This document shows positions 27,072-35,409 of a stretch of 64,000 bases of DNA, piece by piece (the stretch's first letter is position 1; every line of letters starts with the position of its first letter). Location of the stretch: positions 62,001-126,000 of the forward strand of contig NZ_JAFREN010000016.1 of the NCBI RefSeq assembly GCF_017377505.1, given 5' to 3'. The position numbers were made by a program, and so were the translations under genes. Below the pieces are notes generated by a model that ran no database searches, was not told the DNA's origin, and was given only the letters and a program-made list of their open reading frames with translations. The stretch is from Enterococcus sp. DIV0212c (GTDB lineage: Bacteria > Bacillota > Bacilli > Lactobacillales > Enterococcaceae).

Positions 27072-28112
27072 TTATTTAGCAGGGACTAAATCCTTCAATG
27101 CATTTGCTAATGCATCATTGTTACCACTTGGCAACCATTCGTTTACAGCATCTTTATAAGCTGCAATACCTTGGCCTGTTACGGTTAAATCATAGCTTAA
27201 TTTACTATATTCATTTCCTGCTGTTCCTAGTAATTTAACAGCATCCATCATTTGCGTTGAATTAGCACCTGGTTCTAAAACACTTGTATAGTAAAAATAC
27301 CCATCAGCAGCATTAAAGTACCATTTATTCGCAATTTTAGGATCTGTTGTAATATTGTTAAATGAAATTTGAATATTTTTTTCTCCTGTCGCTGCTGGTA
27401 CATTCCAAATCAACTCTCCATCTTTAGTGAATGTTGGCGTATAAATTGGTGCTTTTGTCCATTCTTTTTCATCTGGAGTTTGGTAATCAAGTGCTACATA
27501 GCTAAGTGCCGGTGTTCCTGATTTTACAGTAATTTGATTTTTATCATTTCTGTTGAATCCATCAATACCGCTGGCGTAATAAAGAACCCCGCCTTTTTCA
27601 AAAGCATAACGATATGAATAGAGTGTTTGATCGCCAACTTTTTCTGATTTTTCTTTTACTTTCAAGGTATAATCTCCAGCAAAATCCCCTTCTTTTACAG
27701 TGATTTTAGGAGCTGCTCCATCAAACGTAGCGTCTGTAAAACCTGTTGGTGCCTCTTTTCCTGTTAATAGATAAACCTCTGTGCTTGTTTTCTTTTCAAG
27801 TTCAGCACCCGTCGTTAGTTTTGCAGTATAGTCTTTCAAACGTTTTAATGACTCGCTTAATGAGACACGGACTAGTGTTCTGTATTCACCCATATTGACA
27901 ATAGCCACATCTTTATTTACTTCTGAACCTGGTTCCCAATCTTTGGGCGGATCAAACGTTTCCACCACTTCAATGTCCTTCCCTGTTGTCATTCGACCTT
28001 CAAAGTGGTTCTTTTTTTGATCTTCACTGGTAAACCAAGCAAATGTAGCTGCCATGACCGCAATGAGCGCAAACCCACTCGCTAAAGCAACTATTTTTTT
28101 CTTTTTCTTCAT
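27072..28112 (-). CDS. TasA/BsaA-like SipW-dependent matrix protein, 346 residues
   Basis: Signal region KKKKKIVALASGFALIAVMA followed by ATFAWFTSEDQKKNHFEG, the hallmark of SipW-processed matrix proteins. The mature part has FDPPKDWEPGSEVNKDVAIVNMG, an inserted middle region and GYFYYTSVLEPG. It is the first structural gene after the signal peptidase (88 bases) and the longest of the three paralogues, so it may be the main subunit. GGAGG precedes the ATG. It resembles proteins labelled BsaA in Clostridium perfringens biofilm; that identity is by recognition, not by search. Confidence 0.82.
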   Translation of the reverse strand: MKKKKKIVALASGFALIAVMAATFAWFTSEDQKKNHFEGRMTTGKDIEVVETFDPPKDWEPGSEVNKDVAIVNMGEYRTLVRVSLSESLKRLKDYTAKLTTGAELEKKTSTEVYLLTGKEAPTGFTDATFDGAAPKITVKEGDFAGDYTLKVKEKSEKVGDQTLYSYRYAFEKGGVLYYASGIDGFNRNDKNQITVKSGTPALSYVALDYQTPDEKEWTKAPIYTPTFTKDGELIWNVPAATGEKNIQISFNNITTDPKIANKWYFNAADGYFYYTSVLEPGANSTQMMDAVKLLGTAGNEYSKLSYDLTVTGQGIAAYKDAVNEWLPSGNNDALANALKDLVPAK

Positions 28113-28200
28113 TTTTCAGTTTCCTCCTAATTTTTTTATTATCAACCTTTCAACAGTAACGTTAGAATTTATTCCGCTTCAGTTAAAAAGTAAATATCTT

Positions 28201-28947
28201 TTATTTGTTTAAAATGTAATACCTAACCACCGTGATAAATCCGAATACCGAAATCAAGAAAATACTCGAAACTAGCAGATTCTCCCGTATAAAATTTAGA
28301 AATGCGCCTATCTTGGGAACCACTAGAATTTTCTTGCCAACTACTTGATTTTCACTGATAGGAACGTCTTCGGCTAAGTTCGCATCTCCTTGGGTGATAT
28401 AATAGGTGCCTTTGACATCGCCTAATTGATCTAATTTTTCTTTCACTCTGTGAGTCAAAAAGGCCTGACTTTTAATACTTGGTCGAAAAGTGATGACGTC
28501 TCCCACTTTTGCTTCATTTCCAGCAATATTTTTGACTATGATGACATCGCCTGAATGAAACCCTCCCTTTTGGGTTTTAGGATCTCTTGGTACCATCGAA
28601 TCAGTCAACACACCAAAAAAGCGATAGCCTAAAATACTTTTATCTGCATTCTTAGTGGTTGCAAAAATGATAGAGCCAACAATCATAAACAAAATCAAAC
28701 TATAAAAGAGCACATTGAATAAGAACGCATAGAGAGGATTTCTAACCTTTTGAGTACTAGTAATTTTTCTTTTTTGCGAAACAGTTTTTTTCTTCCTCTT
28801 CCTATTTTTAGCATCAGGTCTCTTCTGTTCTTTTTTGACGGTTATGTTTTGATGATTCAATCCTTTTTTATTCCGTTTTGGCTTGCTGGCTGATGATTGT
28901 GCTATTTTTTTATTTGGTTGTCGCTTCTTCTTTCGCTCTTCCACCAT
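28201..28947 (-). CDS. sipW: SipW-type (ER-like) signal peptidase I
   Basis: Membrane protease that processes the TasA-like proteins encoded after it. 248 residues from ATG 28947, chosen because GAGGG lies 10 bases upstream; the TTG at 28956 has no room for a site. The catalytic serine is Ser117 in VLTDSMVP and the histidine is His166 in LTHRV: the Ser-His pair of the archaeal/ER type, not Ser-Lys. Membrane helices are near 72-95 and at the C-terminus. An odd lysine/arginine-rich extension of about 68 residues precedes the first helix. It is the first gene of the six-gene operon. Confidence 0.9.
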   Translation of the reverse strand: MVEERKKKRQPNKKIAQSSASKPKRNKKGLNHQNITVKKEQKRPDAKNRKRKKKTVSQKRKITSTQKVRNPLYAFLFNVLFYSLILFMIVGSIIFATTKNADKSILGYRFFGVLTDSMVPRDPKTQKGGFHSGDVIIVKNIAGNEAKVGDVITFRPSIKSQAFLTHRVKEKLDQLGDVKGTYYITQGDANLAEDVPISENQVVGKKILVVPKIGAFLNFIRENLLVSSIFLISVFGFITVVRYYILNK

Positions 28948-29116
28948 TTGCTCCAAACCCTCACTTTTTATTATTAAACTCTTGTCACCGTAGAGTACGA
29001 TAAAAAAAACAACACTTCCAAAAAACTAATGATATTGAGAAAATCAACTAAAACGAAAAAAAAAATACACTTGAATGGATAAATCCTTTCATAGCGTATT
29101 TTAAAATTGTTTATTT

Positions 29117-29145
29117 CTAAAAAAGTAGAACTGTTTCAGCTCTAT
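29117..29145 (-). promoter_or_regulatory. Possible attenuator hairpin in the sipW leader
   Basis: The minus strand reads TAGAGCTG-AAA-CAGTTCTA followed by CTTTTTT, just after the predicted transcription start. The stem is short, so termination strength is doubtful. Confidence 0.35.
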
Positions 29146-29155
29146 AAAAATCATT

Positions 29156-29184
29156 AGTTTATTATAGAGAATACAGAAAGTCAA
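29156..29184 (-). promoter_or_regulatory. Predicted promoter of the sipW operon
   Basis: On the minus strand TTGACT (29184-29179), a 17-base spacer and TAAACT (29161-29156). A TATAAT overlaps the spacer at a poor distance, so the exact start is uncertain. Confidence 0.45.
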
Positions 29185-29246
29185 TAGTATAAAAAAAACT
29201 TTGTTATATTAAATTTAAAGGCGGTGATTACAATGTTTTGATCAAC

Positions 29247-29272
29247 CATTTAGTTATAGACATAGCTAAATG
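29247..29272. promoter_or_regulatory. Inverted repeat upstream of the second resolvase
   Basis: CATTTAGTTAT and ATAGCTAAATG arms (11 bases, one mismatch) with a 4-base loop, 50 bases before the resolvase start. Recombinase binding sites of this kind commonly lie upstream of resolvase genes; function unproven. Confidence 0.4.
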
Positions 29273-29322
29273 ATAATAAAAAATTTGTCTTATCACTATT
29301 AATAAGTCAGGGGTGTTCATCA

Positions 29323-29892
29323 ATGGCAGTTATCGGCTATATGCGTGTCAGCACGCATCAACAAAAATTTGATTCTCAGCAAAAAGCGCTTGAAAGATAT
29401 GGCGTGGATTTTATTTACAAGGAGCGTGAAAGTGGCAGAAAGACATCTAGAAATGAACTTAACAAAGTACTTGCTCGTTTAAAACCAGGAGATACACTGG
29501 TTATTTTCAAGCTTGATCGACTATCGAGAGGAACGAAGCAACTGCTCAGCTTATTGGAGGAATTTGATCAAAGAAATATTCATTTTGTTAGTATCCAAAA
29601 TAATATAGATACAACAACACCTATGGGAAGATTCTTTTTTACAGTGATGGGAGCCTTTGCGGAAATGGAAGCGGAATTGATCCGAGAAAGGGTGTTAGCA
29701 GGTCTTGAAGCAGCAAGAGAAAATGGCAAGCAACTGGGCCGACCGCCACGAACAAAAGAGGTAAATAAGGCGATGAACCTTTATATGAATTCAGATTTGT
29801 CTGTACCAGAAATTGCGAAGAAATGTAATGTATCTGTCCCAACTGTTTACAATCACATTAGGAAACAAAACCTACTCAGAAATCTGAACTAA
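29323..29892 (+). CDS. Serine recombinase (resolvase/invertase family), island right end
   Basis: 189 residues. The catalytic serine lies in YMRVSTHQQKFDSQQ, arginines in DRLSRGTKQ, the helix is GAFAEMEAELIRER, and the C-terminal HTH is IAKKCNVSVPTVYNHIRK. It closely resembles the recombinase at 11924-12547 over the whole catalytic domain but is on the opposite strand, so the two point away from each other. AGGGGTG lies upstream of the ATG. The divergent neighbour is the sipW operon. It may be a mobile-element remnant or the mobility gene of the island; I found no transposase or clear terminal repeats. Confidence 0.92.
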   Translation: MAVIGYMRVSTHQQKFDSQQKALERYGVDFIYKERESGRKTSRNELNKVLARLKPGDTLVIFKLDRLSRGTKQLLSLLEEFDQRNIHFVSIQNNIDTTTPMGRFFFTVMGAFAEMEAELIRERVLAGLEAARENGKQLGRPPRTKEVNKAMNLYMNSDLSVPEIAKKCNVSVPTVYNHIRKQNLLRNLN

Positions 29893-29984
29893 ACCACACA
29901 CACATAATTACACACTGAAAAAACTAAGAATAAATTATTCTTGATGCAAACTTGTATCATCAAGTATCTATTAAAATAGATGTA

Positions 29985-30115
29985 CATAAAAAATAGGACT
30001 TAGGTCAACTGTGGTTTTCACTGTTGGCCTAAACCCTAAGTACGAGGGATTAGAAGCAGTTCTTGTTTGATTTATTGGAGCTAAACCCTTTTTTGTCCCA
30101 ACTTCATAAACTATT
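29985..30115 (-). repeat. Divergent family B repeat and terminator after the SMR genes
   Basis: The minus strand begins GTTGGGACAAAAAAGGGTTT, similar to the start of the element at 11811. It ends with a hairpin (TTAGGCCAAC/GTTGACCTAA) and TATTTTTT. It directly follows the SMR pair in the same sense as the other copies. Confidence 0.45.
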
Positions 30116-30122
30116 TAATGAC

Positions 30123-30437
30123 CTAGCCGATCAGCTTTAATCCAATTACTGATGCTAAAATAACACCAATAAAAACAACTCTGCGCCAGTCCTTAGATTC
30201 TCCGTAAAAAATCATTCCTAAAATAGCTCCGCCAGCTGCACCAATCCCAGTCCAAATAGCATACGATACGCCCATCGGTAGAACCTTCATTGCTAAATAA
30301 AGGAAAATAAAACTACTGCCAAAGGTAAGAAACAACAAAAGTAAAGATTTTTTATCTTTGTTTGTATTAAATCGATTGATTGATCCAACACCTAACATTT
30401 CAAAAATTCCTGCAATAATTAAAAATAACCAACTCAT
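30123..30437 (-). CDS. SMR-family transporter subunit (YkkD/GdnD-like)
   Basis: 104 residues, four predicted membrane helices, with the essential glutamate of the SMR family in IAGIFEMLGV (about residue 13). It overlaps the preceding SMR gene by four bases (ATGA), the sign of a hetero-dimeric pair in which the two subunits adopt opposite topologies. Such pairs (YkkCD, EbrAB, GdnCD) export guanidinium or quaternary ammonium compounds. The substrate here is not determined; see the leader region upstream for the lack of a recognisable guanidine riboswitch. Confidence 0.88.
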   Translation of the reverse strand: MSWLFLIIAGIFEMLGVGSINRFNTNKDKKSLLLLFLTFGSSFIFLYLAMKVLPMGVSYAIWTGIGAAGGAILGMIFYGESKDWRRVVFIGVILASVIGLKLIG

Positions 30438-30769
30438 TTTTGTTTCTCTCCTTTCTCACCAGTAACAAATTTTAATCCCATCACACCGATCAGTAATACA
30501 ACGATTAATAAAATTTTTGAAATCTTGAATTCTTCACCAAAAAATAAAATCCCTGTAATCACCGTACCGGCTGTACCTAAACCAACAAATACCGCATAAG
30601 CTGTTCCAACAGGCAATGTTTCTCCTGCCTTGATCAAAGCATAAAAGCTAATAAAAATGAATACAACGGTAAGTAAAATCTCCCACCAAGTTGTACTATG
30701 TTTCATTCCAATGACCCATAATACTTCAAAAAAAGCACCAATCATTAATTTTATCCAATCCTTATTCAT
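30434..30769 (-). CDS. SMR-family transporter subunit (YkkC/GdnC-like)
   Basis: 111 residues, four membrane helices, with the conserved glutamate in IGAFFEVLWV (residue 14) and the GTAYAVFVGLGTAG signature of the family. It is the first gene of the pair. AGGAGG lies upstream of the ATG. About 110 bases of structured leader with a terminator-like hairpin precede it, suggesting conditional readthrough. It forms a dimer with the downstream subunit; drug or metabolite export is expected. Confidence 0.88.
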   Translation of the reverse strand: MNKDWIKLMIGAFFEVLWVIGMKHSTTWWEILLTVVFIFISFYALIKAGETLPVGTAYAVFVGLGTAGTVITGILFFGEEFKISKILLIVVLLIGVMGLKFVTGEKGEKQK

Positions 30770-31361
30770 GTAAAAAACCTCCTTAGTTTATAACTTAGAC
30801 AGTCACTCATTAAAACAAATAAAAAAAGTGCCAATCAACAATTCTATCTATGGCCTAAGAATTGTCGATCCACACTTTACACTAATAAACAGCCGGCGCT
30901 GCTTATTAAAAGTTATTTGATTTAATTTTATTGAAACTGTCCCTTATTCTACTCTACAAAAAATGATTTGGCAATAGGCCTCGTAATTTTTTGTTAAAAA
31001 AAATTTAATAAATTATTTATTTGATGTTTTATTTCTTTTTTTTATTATCATCAATCTAAATGTATCACAATTCAATCATTTTAGTGATAACAATTCTCAC
31101 TATTCTTATTAAAAATATTTTATCTTAAAATAAACTATATTCTGATCAGATAATTCCGAAAATTTACGCCTCACGATTTTGTAAATCTAATCAACATATG
31201 ATACACTTACTTTATCAAAAAAAGATTCTTAGTGAATCGGTTAACGTTGATATTACTTACTTTAGGCGGTAGTAATGTCAGCGTCTTTCTTTTGCTTAAA
31301 CAAATTATAACACACCAAAATCTTTTTGAAAATATCCATATACTTTTGGTAATAAAAAAAA
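30770..31361. other. Intergenic region, about 590 bases
   Basis: The part near the SMR genes holds two hairpins (described separately). The rest, roughly 30910-31360, is AT-rich sequence in which I see no convincing gene; short open frames here have no ribosome site. The right end carries the T run of the hairpin at 31363-31382. Confidence 0.5.
30822..30908 (-). promoter_or_regulatory. Two-hairpin leader of the SMR operon, likely attenuator
   Basis: On the minus strand AATAAGCAGC-GCCG-GCTGTTTATT (30908-30885) is followed by a long stem GTGTGGATCGACAATTCT with AGAATTGTTGATTGGCAC (30876-30829) and TTTTTTT. The second is a strong intrinsic terminator placed before the first SMR gene. The ligand or signal is unknown. 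It does not show the ykkC guanidine-I motif or the ACGR loops of guanidine-II. Confidence 0.55.
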
Positions 31362-31362
31362 A

Positions 31363-31382
31363 CCCACCTTTTAAATGGTGGG
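31363..31382 (-). terminator. Terminator hairpin downstream of pepC
   Basis: CCCACC/GGTGGG arms with an 8-base loop; on the minus strand GGTGGG is followed by nine T residues. It lies after the family B repeat and acts as a second stop for pepC transcripts. Confidence 0.7.
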
Positions 31383-31396
31383 AAAAATACACTATT

Positions 31397-31475
31397 GAGC
31401 CCGAGACAAAACTAAAAATCAGTTTTGTTTTGGGCTTTAAATCTGAATAAACGCTTTTGTCTCAGCCTCGCTTTT
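31397..31475 (-). repeat. Gene-end repeat, family B, copy 2
   Basis: The minus strand reads GAGGCTGAGACAAAAGCGTT, then TTCAGATTTAAAGCCC and a hairpin AAGCCCAAAACAAAACT/AGTTTTGTCTCGGGCT. The hairpin core is nearly identical to that at 11873-11914. It stands directly after the pepC stop. Confidence 0.65.
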
Positions 31476-31479
31476 TTTT

Positions 31480-32808
31480 CTAAGCTAAAGCGCCCATTGG
31501 ATCCCAAGGTGCTAAAACAGTTGGTTTTTGTTTCCAGACTTCTTGTAATTCTGGTGACAATAATTCTTTACGAACAACGATTTGATACGTATACTCATCC
31601 ATCCAAGCATCACTCATCACAAAAAATCCTTTGTCTCCGACTTTTTCGCCCCAGCTATTTTCTACTTTCCATTTTGTTGAAGCGCCATCGATCAGATCCA
31701 CACCCGTTAAAACCATCGCATGTGTCATTAAACTTTCACCAAAATCTAAACGTTCAGCCTTCGTCATCGTGAAATCAATATCGAATAAATCATTCATGTC
31801 ATACGCATCTAGAGACATAATCCCACTATCTCTTGTAGAAGATTGACCCACATCACAGCCAAACCAGACAGATTCTCCTTGTTCTAATTGAGCCACTGCT
31901 AATTTTTTAAATGTGCTCATATCTACATTAATATATTTTACTTCTTTACCGCCTACAACGTTTCCTAACATTTCGACAGTATAAGTTTGATTGTAAGGTT
32001 TATCTGCTGTTGGTGCATTGATCACACTTACATACTCATCAAGATTCACACCAACATATTTTTCATAAAATGATTGCGGTGTCAAATGTTGATCCAAATG
32101 ATAATTTTTTTCCTCATCACGATACTCAAAATCAAAGGTTTCCGGCGGTGTACCTAATGAAATCGCTAAAAAGTTATAGACTTCTCCCAGCATTTCTTCT
32201 TTAGCCGCTTGAACTTCTGCAGGTGTTTTTCCACTAAGGATCAATTCACGCAAAATCGTTGCATCTTTTCTTAGTTTTTTATTTAAGTAATTATTTAAAT
32301 CACGAGAGTTTGAGCTATTGCTGCTTTCTGGCATCGCTGTTTTTGGTACCACGCCATATTTTTGGAAAAGAGATACGATCATATCCCATTGTCCACCATC
32401 TTGTTGAGGTGTTGCTAACAAGAAAGCAACTTTGCGGCTGTCTAATTCTTGATCCGCTGTCGCAATGATATTTTCATAGAAATAATTTGATTTTTCATAT
32501 TTATCCCAGAAAAATGTATAGTTTTGAGAAAGTTCAAAATCTTTTAGATTGAAGCTGTTGATCATTTTGTGTCTAAAGGTATTTAATGCTGCAAACATCC
32601 AGCAACGGCCGCTTTGCTTTTGATTCGCTACTTTTCCTGTTGTAAGATCTACTGAAAAAACAGGCACATTATTGACTTCAGCGCTCTGATTTTGCGCAGA
32701 AGCTGTGATTCCGTTTTTAACAACACCGCGTTGTACCGCGTTTTGCTTATTATTTTCCATAAATGTATCATGGAATTTTTTTGTAGCTGTTGGTTCGATT
32801 ACTGACAT
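31480..32808 (-). CDS. pepC: Aminopeptidase C (bleomycin hydrolase family)
   Basis: Cytoplasmic cysteine aminopeptidase that trims peptides from protein uptake. 442 residues, the usual length. The catalytic cysteine is Cys69 in QKQSGRCWMF, the histidine lies in THAMVLTGV, and the asparagine in KVENSWG, all of papain type. The C-terminal segment ending in PMGALA reaches into the active site in this family. It is a monocistronic unit ending in the repeat and hairpin downstream. Confidence 0.96.
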   Translation of the reverse strand: MSVIEPTATKKFHDTFMENNKQNAVQRGVVKNGITASAQNQSAEVNNVPVFSVDLTTGKVANQKQSGRCWMFAALNTFRHKMINSFNLKDFELSQNYTFFWDKYEKSNYFYENIIATADQELDSRKVAFLLATPQQDGGQWDMIVSLFQKYGVVPKTAMPESSNSSNSRDLNNYLNKKLRKDATILRELILSGKTPAEVQAAKEEMLGEVYNFLAISLGTPPETFDFEYRDEEKNYHLDQHLTPQSFYEKYVGVNLDEYVSVINAPTADKPYNQTYTVEMLGNVVGGKEVKYINVDMSTFKKLAVAQLEQGESVWFGCDVGQSSTRDSGIMSLDAYDMNDLFDIDFTMTKAERLDFGESLMTHAMVLTGVDLIDGASTKWKVENSWGEKVGDKGFFVMSDAWMDEYTYQIVVRKELLSPELQEVWKQKPTVLAPWDPMGALA

Positions 32809-32951
32809 ATTGAATTCATCCTTTCACGCATAACATTTCTTTTCTATTATATGCCTGAATTTTCAATCTCTCAAGTCTTTGACAAGATAAAATTGCTTTT
32901 ATGTATCATTTGTATTATTATATATAATACAAAGAGAAAAGAGGTGAACCT

Positions 32952-33323
32952 ATGTTATTAGAGATTGATTCTCAGAGTGACGTACCGATCTATCAACAGA
33001 TTTGCAACCAACTCATCTTAGGAATCGCTAAAAATGAGCTTCAAGTAGGAGAAAGTCTTCCTTCTGTTCGGCAAATGGCAGATGAAATCGGAGTCAATAT
33101 GATGACTGTGTCAAAAGCGTATACTTTGTTGAAAAATGATGGCTATATTTTGACAGATCGCCGTAATGGAACCAAAATAGCTCAAAAACAGAAAACAGAT
33201 CCCTATTTTCAAACGTACTTTTCAGAAACATTAGAATTATTGTTAGCAGAAGCCTATATTCATCAATTTTCAGAAAATGAGATACAAGAACAAATCAAAC
33301 TGATTTATCAAAAATTTGAATAA
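32952..33323 (+). CDS. GntR-family regulator, YtrA type
   Basis: 123 residues: a winged HTH (about 10-75, with LPSVRQMADEIGVNMMTVSKAY) and a short C-terminal helical tail, as in the YtrA subfamily that controls membrane-stress or transporter genes. AGAGGTGA lies before the ATG. It is 17 bases upstream of the membrane protein at 33341 and likely controls it along with itself. It is divergent from pepC. Confidence 0.9.
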   Translation: MLLEIDSQSDVPIYQQICNQLILGIAKNELQVGESLPSVRQMADEIGVNMMTVSKAYTLLKNDGYILTDRRNGTKIAQKQKTDPYFQTYFSETLELLLAEAYIHQFSENEIQEQIKLIYQKFE

Positions 33324-33340
33324 TAGAAGGTGTATTAAAA

Positions 33341-34723
33341 ATGAATCTTTTTCTATATTTATTACTTGTTGGGGTCAACTTTTTAATGGCATTTACAGGA
33401 AGAATAATTGCAAATCCACATAAAAATATTGTTTTAGAAACAACTTTACCTAAAGATAAACTTCAAGACGATCAAGTTCTGGCAGTTAGTAGAACCTACA
33501 AAAAAAGATTGTTGCAATGGGCACTGCTCTTCTCTATCGCAGCTCTTCCCATCATTCTCATTCCTTATGATTCTTTGACATTGATCTATTTTCTAGTAAT
33601 GATGTTTGGCTTTATTGGAACTTCTTTTTACTTACAGATTGTTTATATTCGTAAAATGACCACTGTAAAAGTCCAAAATAATTGGGATTTACCAACAAGC
33701 CCGATTTTAGTTGATACAAAGTTAGTGGCAAATAAAAACCGTAAATTGATTGCTATTTGGTGGTTTTTACCAAGTATTTTGATTACTCTTTCAGGCTGTA
33801 TTTATTCTTTTAAAACACTTGGTTTTTCTAATGGCACTTGGATCATTTACCTGATTTCATTTCTTGTGACCGGGATGTTTTTACTTTTTTATTACTTTAT
33901 TGCACGTTTTCCAGTTAAACCACTTACAAGTGATGAAACAATCAATCAAAAAGTCAATGATCAAATGCGGCATCATTGGTCTGTTCTAATGGCTGTCTCA
34001 GCATTGGTCATGAGTTTTTTAGCTTTTATGCCAGCTTTTTCAGTCGGTATTCCTTATGAACAATTGATGCTATTATCCGTTGGTTATGCTGTGTTTATTC
34101 TTGCATTTGTCATTTTTACTTTCTATTATTTATTCTCATCCCGAAAAAAACAGGATCAATTGATTGCACAAGCTAAGGAATATCGTTATAGCGATGAAGA
34201 TCAATATTGGAAATACGGCATTTATATGAATCCCAATGATAAAAGAATTATGGTGCCTGATCGTGTGGGAATGAATATCTCTACGAATCTAGGCAGACCT
34301 GGCGGAAAAATTGCTATGGGAGTAATCGGCGTTTTTGTTTTGATTGCTTTAGTTGCTGCAAGTATTCCAATGCTGATCAGCGATTTTTCAGCTAATCCAT
34401 TTGAATTGACCACAACTCGCAATGGTATCAAACTGTCAGCACCGTTAAGTCAAAGTAGACAAATCGATTGGGATGATATTGAATCGGTCGAACTGATCAA
34501 CAGCCTGCCTAAAGATAAACTCCGTATTTATGGAACAGCAACAGAAAATTATTTAACTGGAGAATTTCAGATCGATGCTAAACCTGCTTATTTACTTGTT
34601 TTAACGAATAAAAAACCAATTTTAGAAATAAAAACCAAAGATAAGCTATACTATTATACAAATAAAGAAAACGACCGAACAAAACAATATTATCAATCGA
34701 TTCAAGAAACGATTAAAAAGTAA
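33341..34723 (+). CDS. Multi-pass membrane protein, DUF1648/DUF5808-like
   Basis: 460 residues with about eight or nine hydrophobic segments, a central soluble stretch (about residues 265-320) with YWKYGIYMNPNDKRIMVPDR and NLGRPGG, which fits the DUF5808 pattern, and a C-terminal soluble domain resembling bacterial PH domains (IDWDDIESVELI). These proteins commonly travel with YtrA-type GntR regulators and are tied to envelope stress, but no activity is known. It shares an operon with the regulator. A terminator lies directly after the stop. Confidence 0.7.
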   Translation: MNLFLYLLLVGVNFLMAFTGRIIANPHKNIVLETTLPKDKLQDDQVLAVSRTYKKRLLQWALLFSIAALPIILIPYDSLTLIYFLVMMFGFIGTSFYLQIVYIRKMTTVKVQNNWDLPTSPILVDTKLVANKNRKLIAIWWFLPSILITLSGCIYSFKTLGFSNGTWIIYLISFLVTGMFLLFYYFIARFPVKPLTSDETINQKVNDQMRHHWSVLMAVSALVMSFLAFMPAFSVGIPYEQLMLLSVGYAVFILAFVIFTFYYLFSSRKKQDQLIAQAKEYRYSDEDQYWKYGIYMNPNDKRIMVPDRVGMNISTNLGRPGGKIAMGVIGVFVLIALVAASIPMLISDFSANPFELTTTRNGIKLSAPLSQSRQIDWDDIESVELINSLPKDKLRIYGTATENYLTGEFQIDAKPAYLLVLTNKKPILEIKTKDKLYYYTNKENDRTKQYYQSIQETIKK

Positions 34724-34724
34724 A

Positions 34725-34772
34725 ACTCAGCTAGGAAAGTGATCATACTTTTCCTAGCTGAGTCATTTTTTT
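34725..34772. terminator. Intrinsic terminator
   Basis: ACTCAGCTAGGAAA and TTTCCTAGCTGAGT arms followed by TTTTTTT, immediately after the membrane-protein stop codon. Confidence 0.85.
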
Positions 34773-34901
34773 GTTCATCCTACCACCTAATGTCAGCTGT
34801 GATAAATTTTTTTACTTGAAATGCTTGATTTAGTGAATTATACTTTGACATATCTCTTTTATGTGATTAAACTAAGCTTAATGAATAGGGGTGAACAAAT
34901 A

Positions 34902-35402
34902 ATGACTGTATTCAACATAAGAAACTATCAAAAATCTGATTTAGAAACCATAATTGCTTTATTTAACAATACTGTTCAAGCAATCAATAAAAAAGACTAC
35001 ACACCACAGCAAATTGAACAATGGGTACAGCTAACACCTGATTATGAAAAATGGCATGCTACATTGTCATCTACTCATACAATTGTTGCTCAAAATAGAG
35101 ATAAAATCTTGGGATTCGGTAATATTTCTGATTCAGGAGAGCTTGATTATCTATATGTAGACAAAGAATGGATTGGCTATGGCGTTGGGAAAATGCTCGC
35201 TACAAATTTGATCGACTATGCTTTTAAATCTGGAGCAAAACAAATCACTGTGTATTCTTCAATCACAGCTAAACCTTTTTTTGAATCACTTGGTTTCGAG
35301 TTATTGGAACAAAAAATCAACTATCGTAATGGTGTATTACTCATGAACTATCTAATGGTCATTCGTAAAGTAGAAGAACCAAAAGCACCTTTCTTTAGAT
35401 AA
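34902..35402 (+). CDS. GNAT-family N-acetyltransferase
   Basis: 166 residues of the GCN5-like fold, transferring an acetyl group from acetyl-CoA to an unknown amine. The segment GELDYLYVDKEWIGYGVGKMLA holds the acetyl-CoA loop (here written around YGVGK), and FESLGFELLEQKIN is the C-terminal family block. ATG 34902 is chosen over 34821 because AGGGGTG sits at proper spacing and FNIRNYQKSD is a typical GNAT opening. It is a single-gene unit with its own terminator. Confidence 0.88.
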   Translation: MTVFNIRNYQKSDLETIIALFNNTVQAINKKDYTPQQIEQWVQLTPDYEKWHATLSSTHTIVAQNRDKILGFGNISDSGELDYLYVDKEWIGYGVGKMLATNLIDYAFKSGAKQITVYSSITAKPFFESLGFELLEQKINYRNGVLLMNYLMVIRKVEEPKAPFFR

Positions 35403-35409
35403 CTAAAAA

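Larger units (their letters stand above)
28948..29322. other. Intergenic region with divergent promoters, 375 bases
   Basis: AT-rich. It holds the sipW promoter and a leader of roughly 200 bases, the resolvase promoter region, a small hairpin (29117-29145) and an inverted repeat (29247-29272). At 29233-29241 ATG TTT TGA follows a ribosome-site-like GGCGGTGATTACA, perhaps the stub of a lost small gene. Confidence 0.5.

Noticed and set aside
30770..30910. Guanidine riboswitch (ykkC type) for the SMR genes
   Set aside because: The gene pair suggests it, but I find neither the guanidine-I conserved segments nor two ACGR loops of guanidine-II.
31232..31772. Plus-strand open frames across and downstream of the family B repeat and pepC
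   Set aside because: They run through terminator hairpins or lie antisense to pepC and have no ribosome site.
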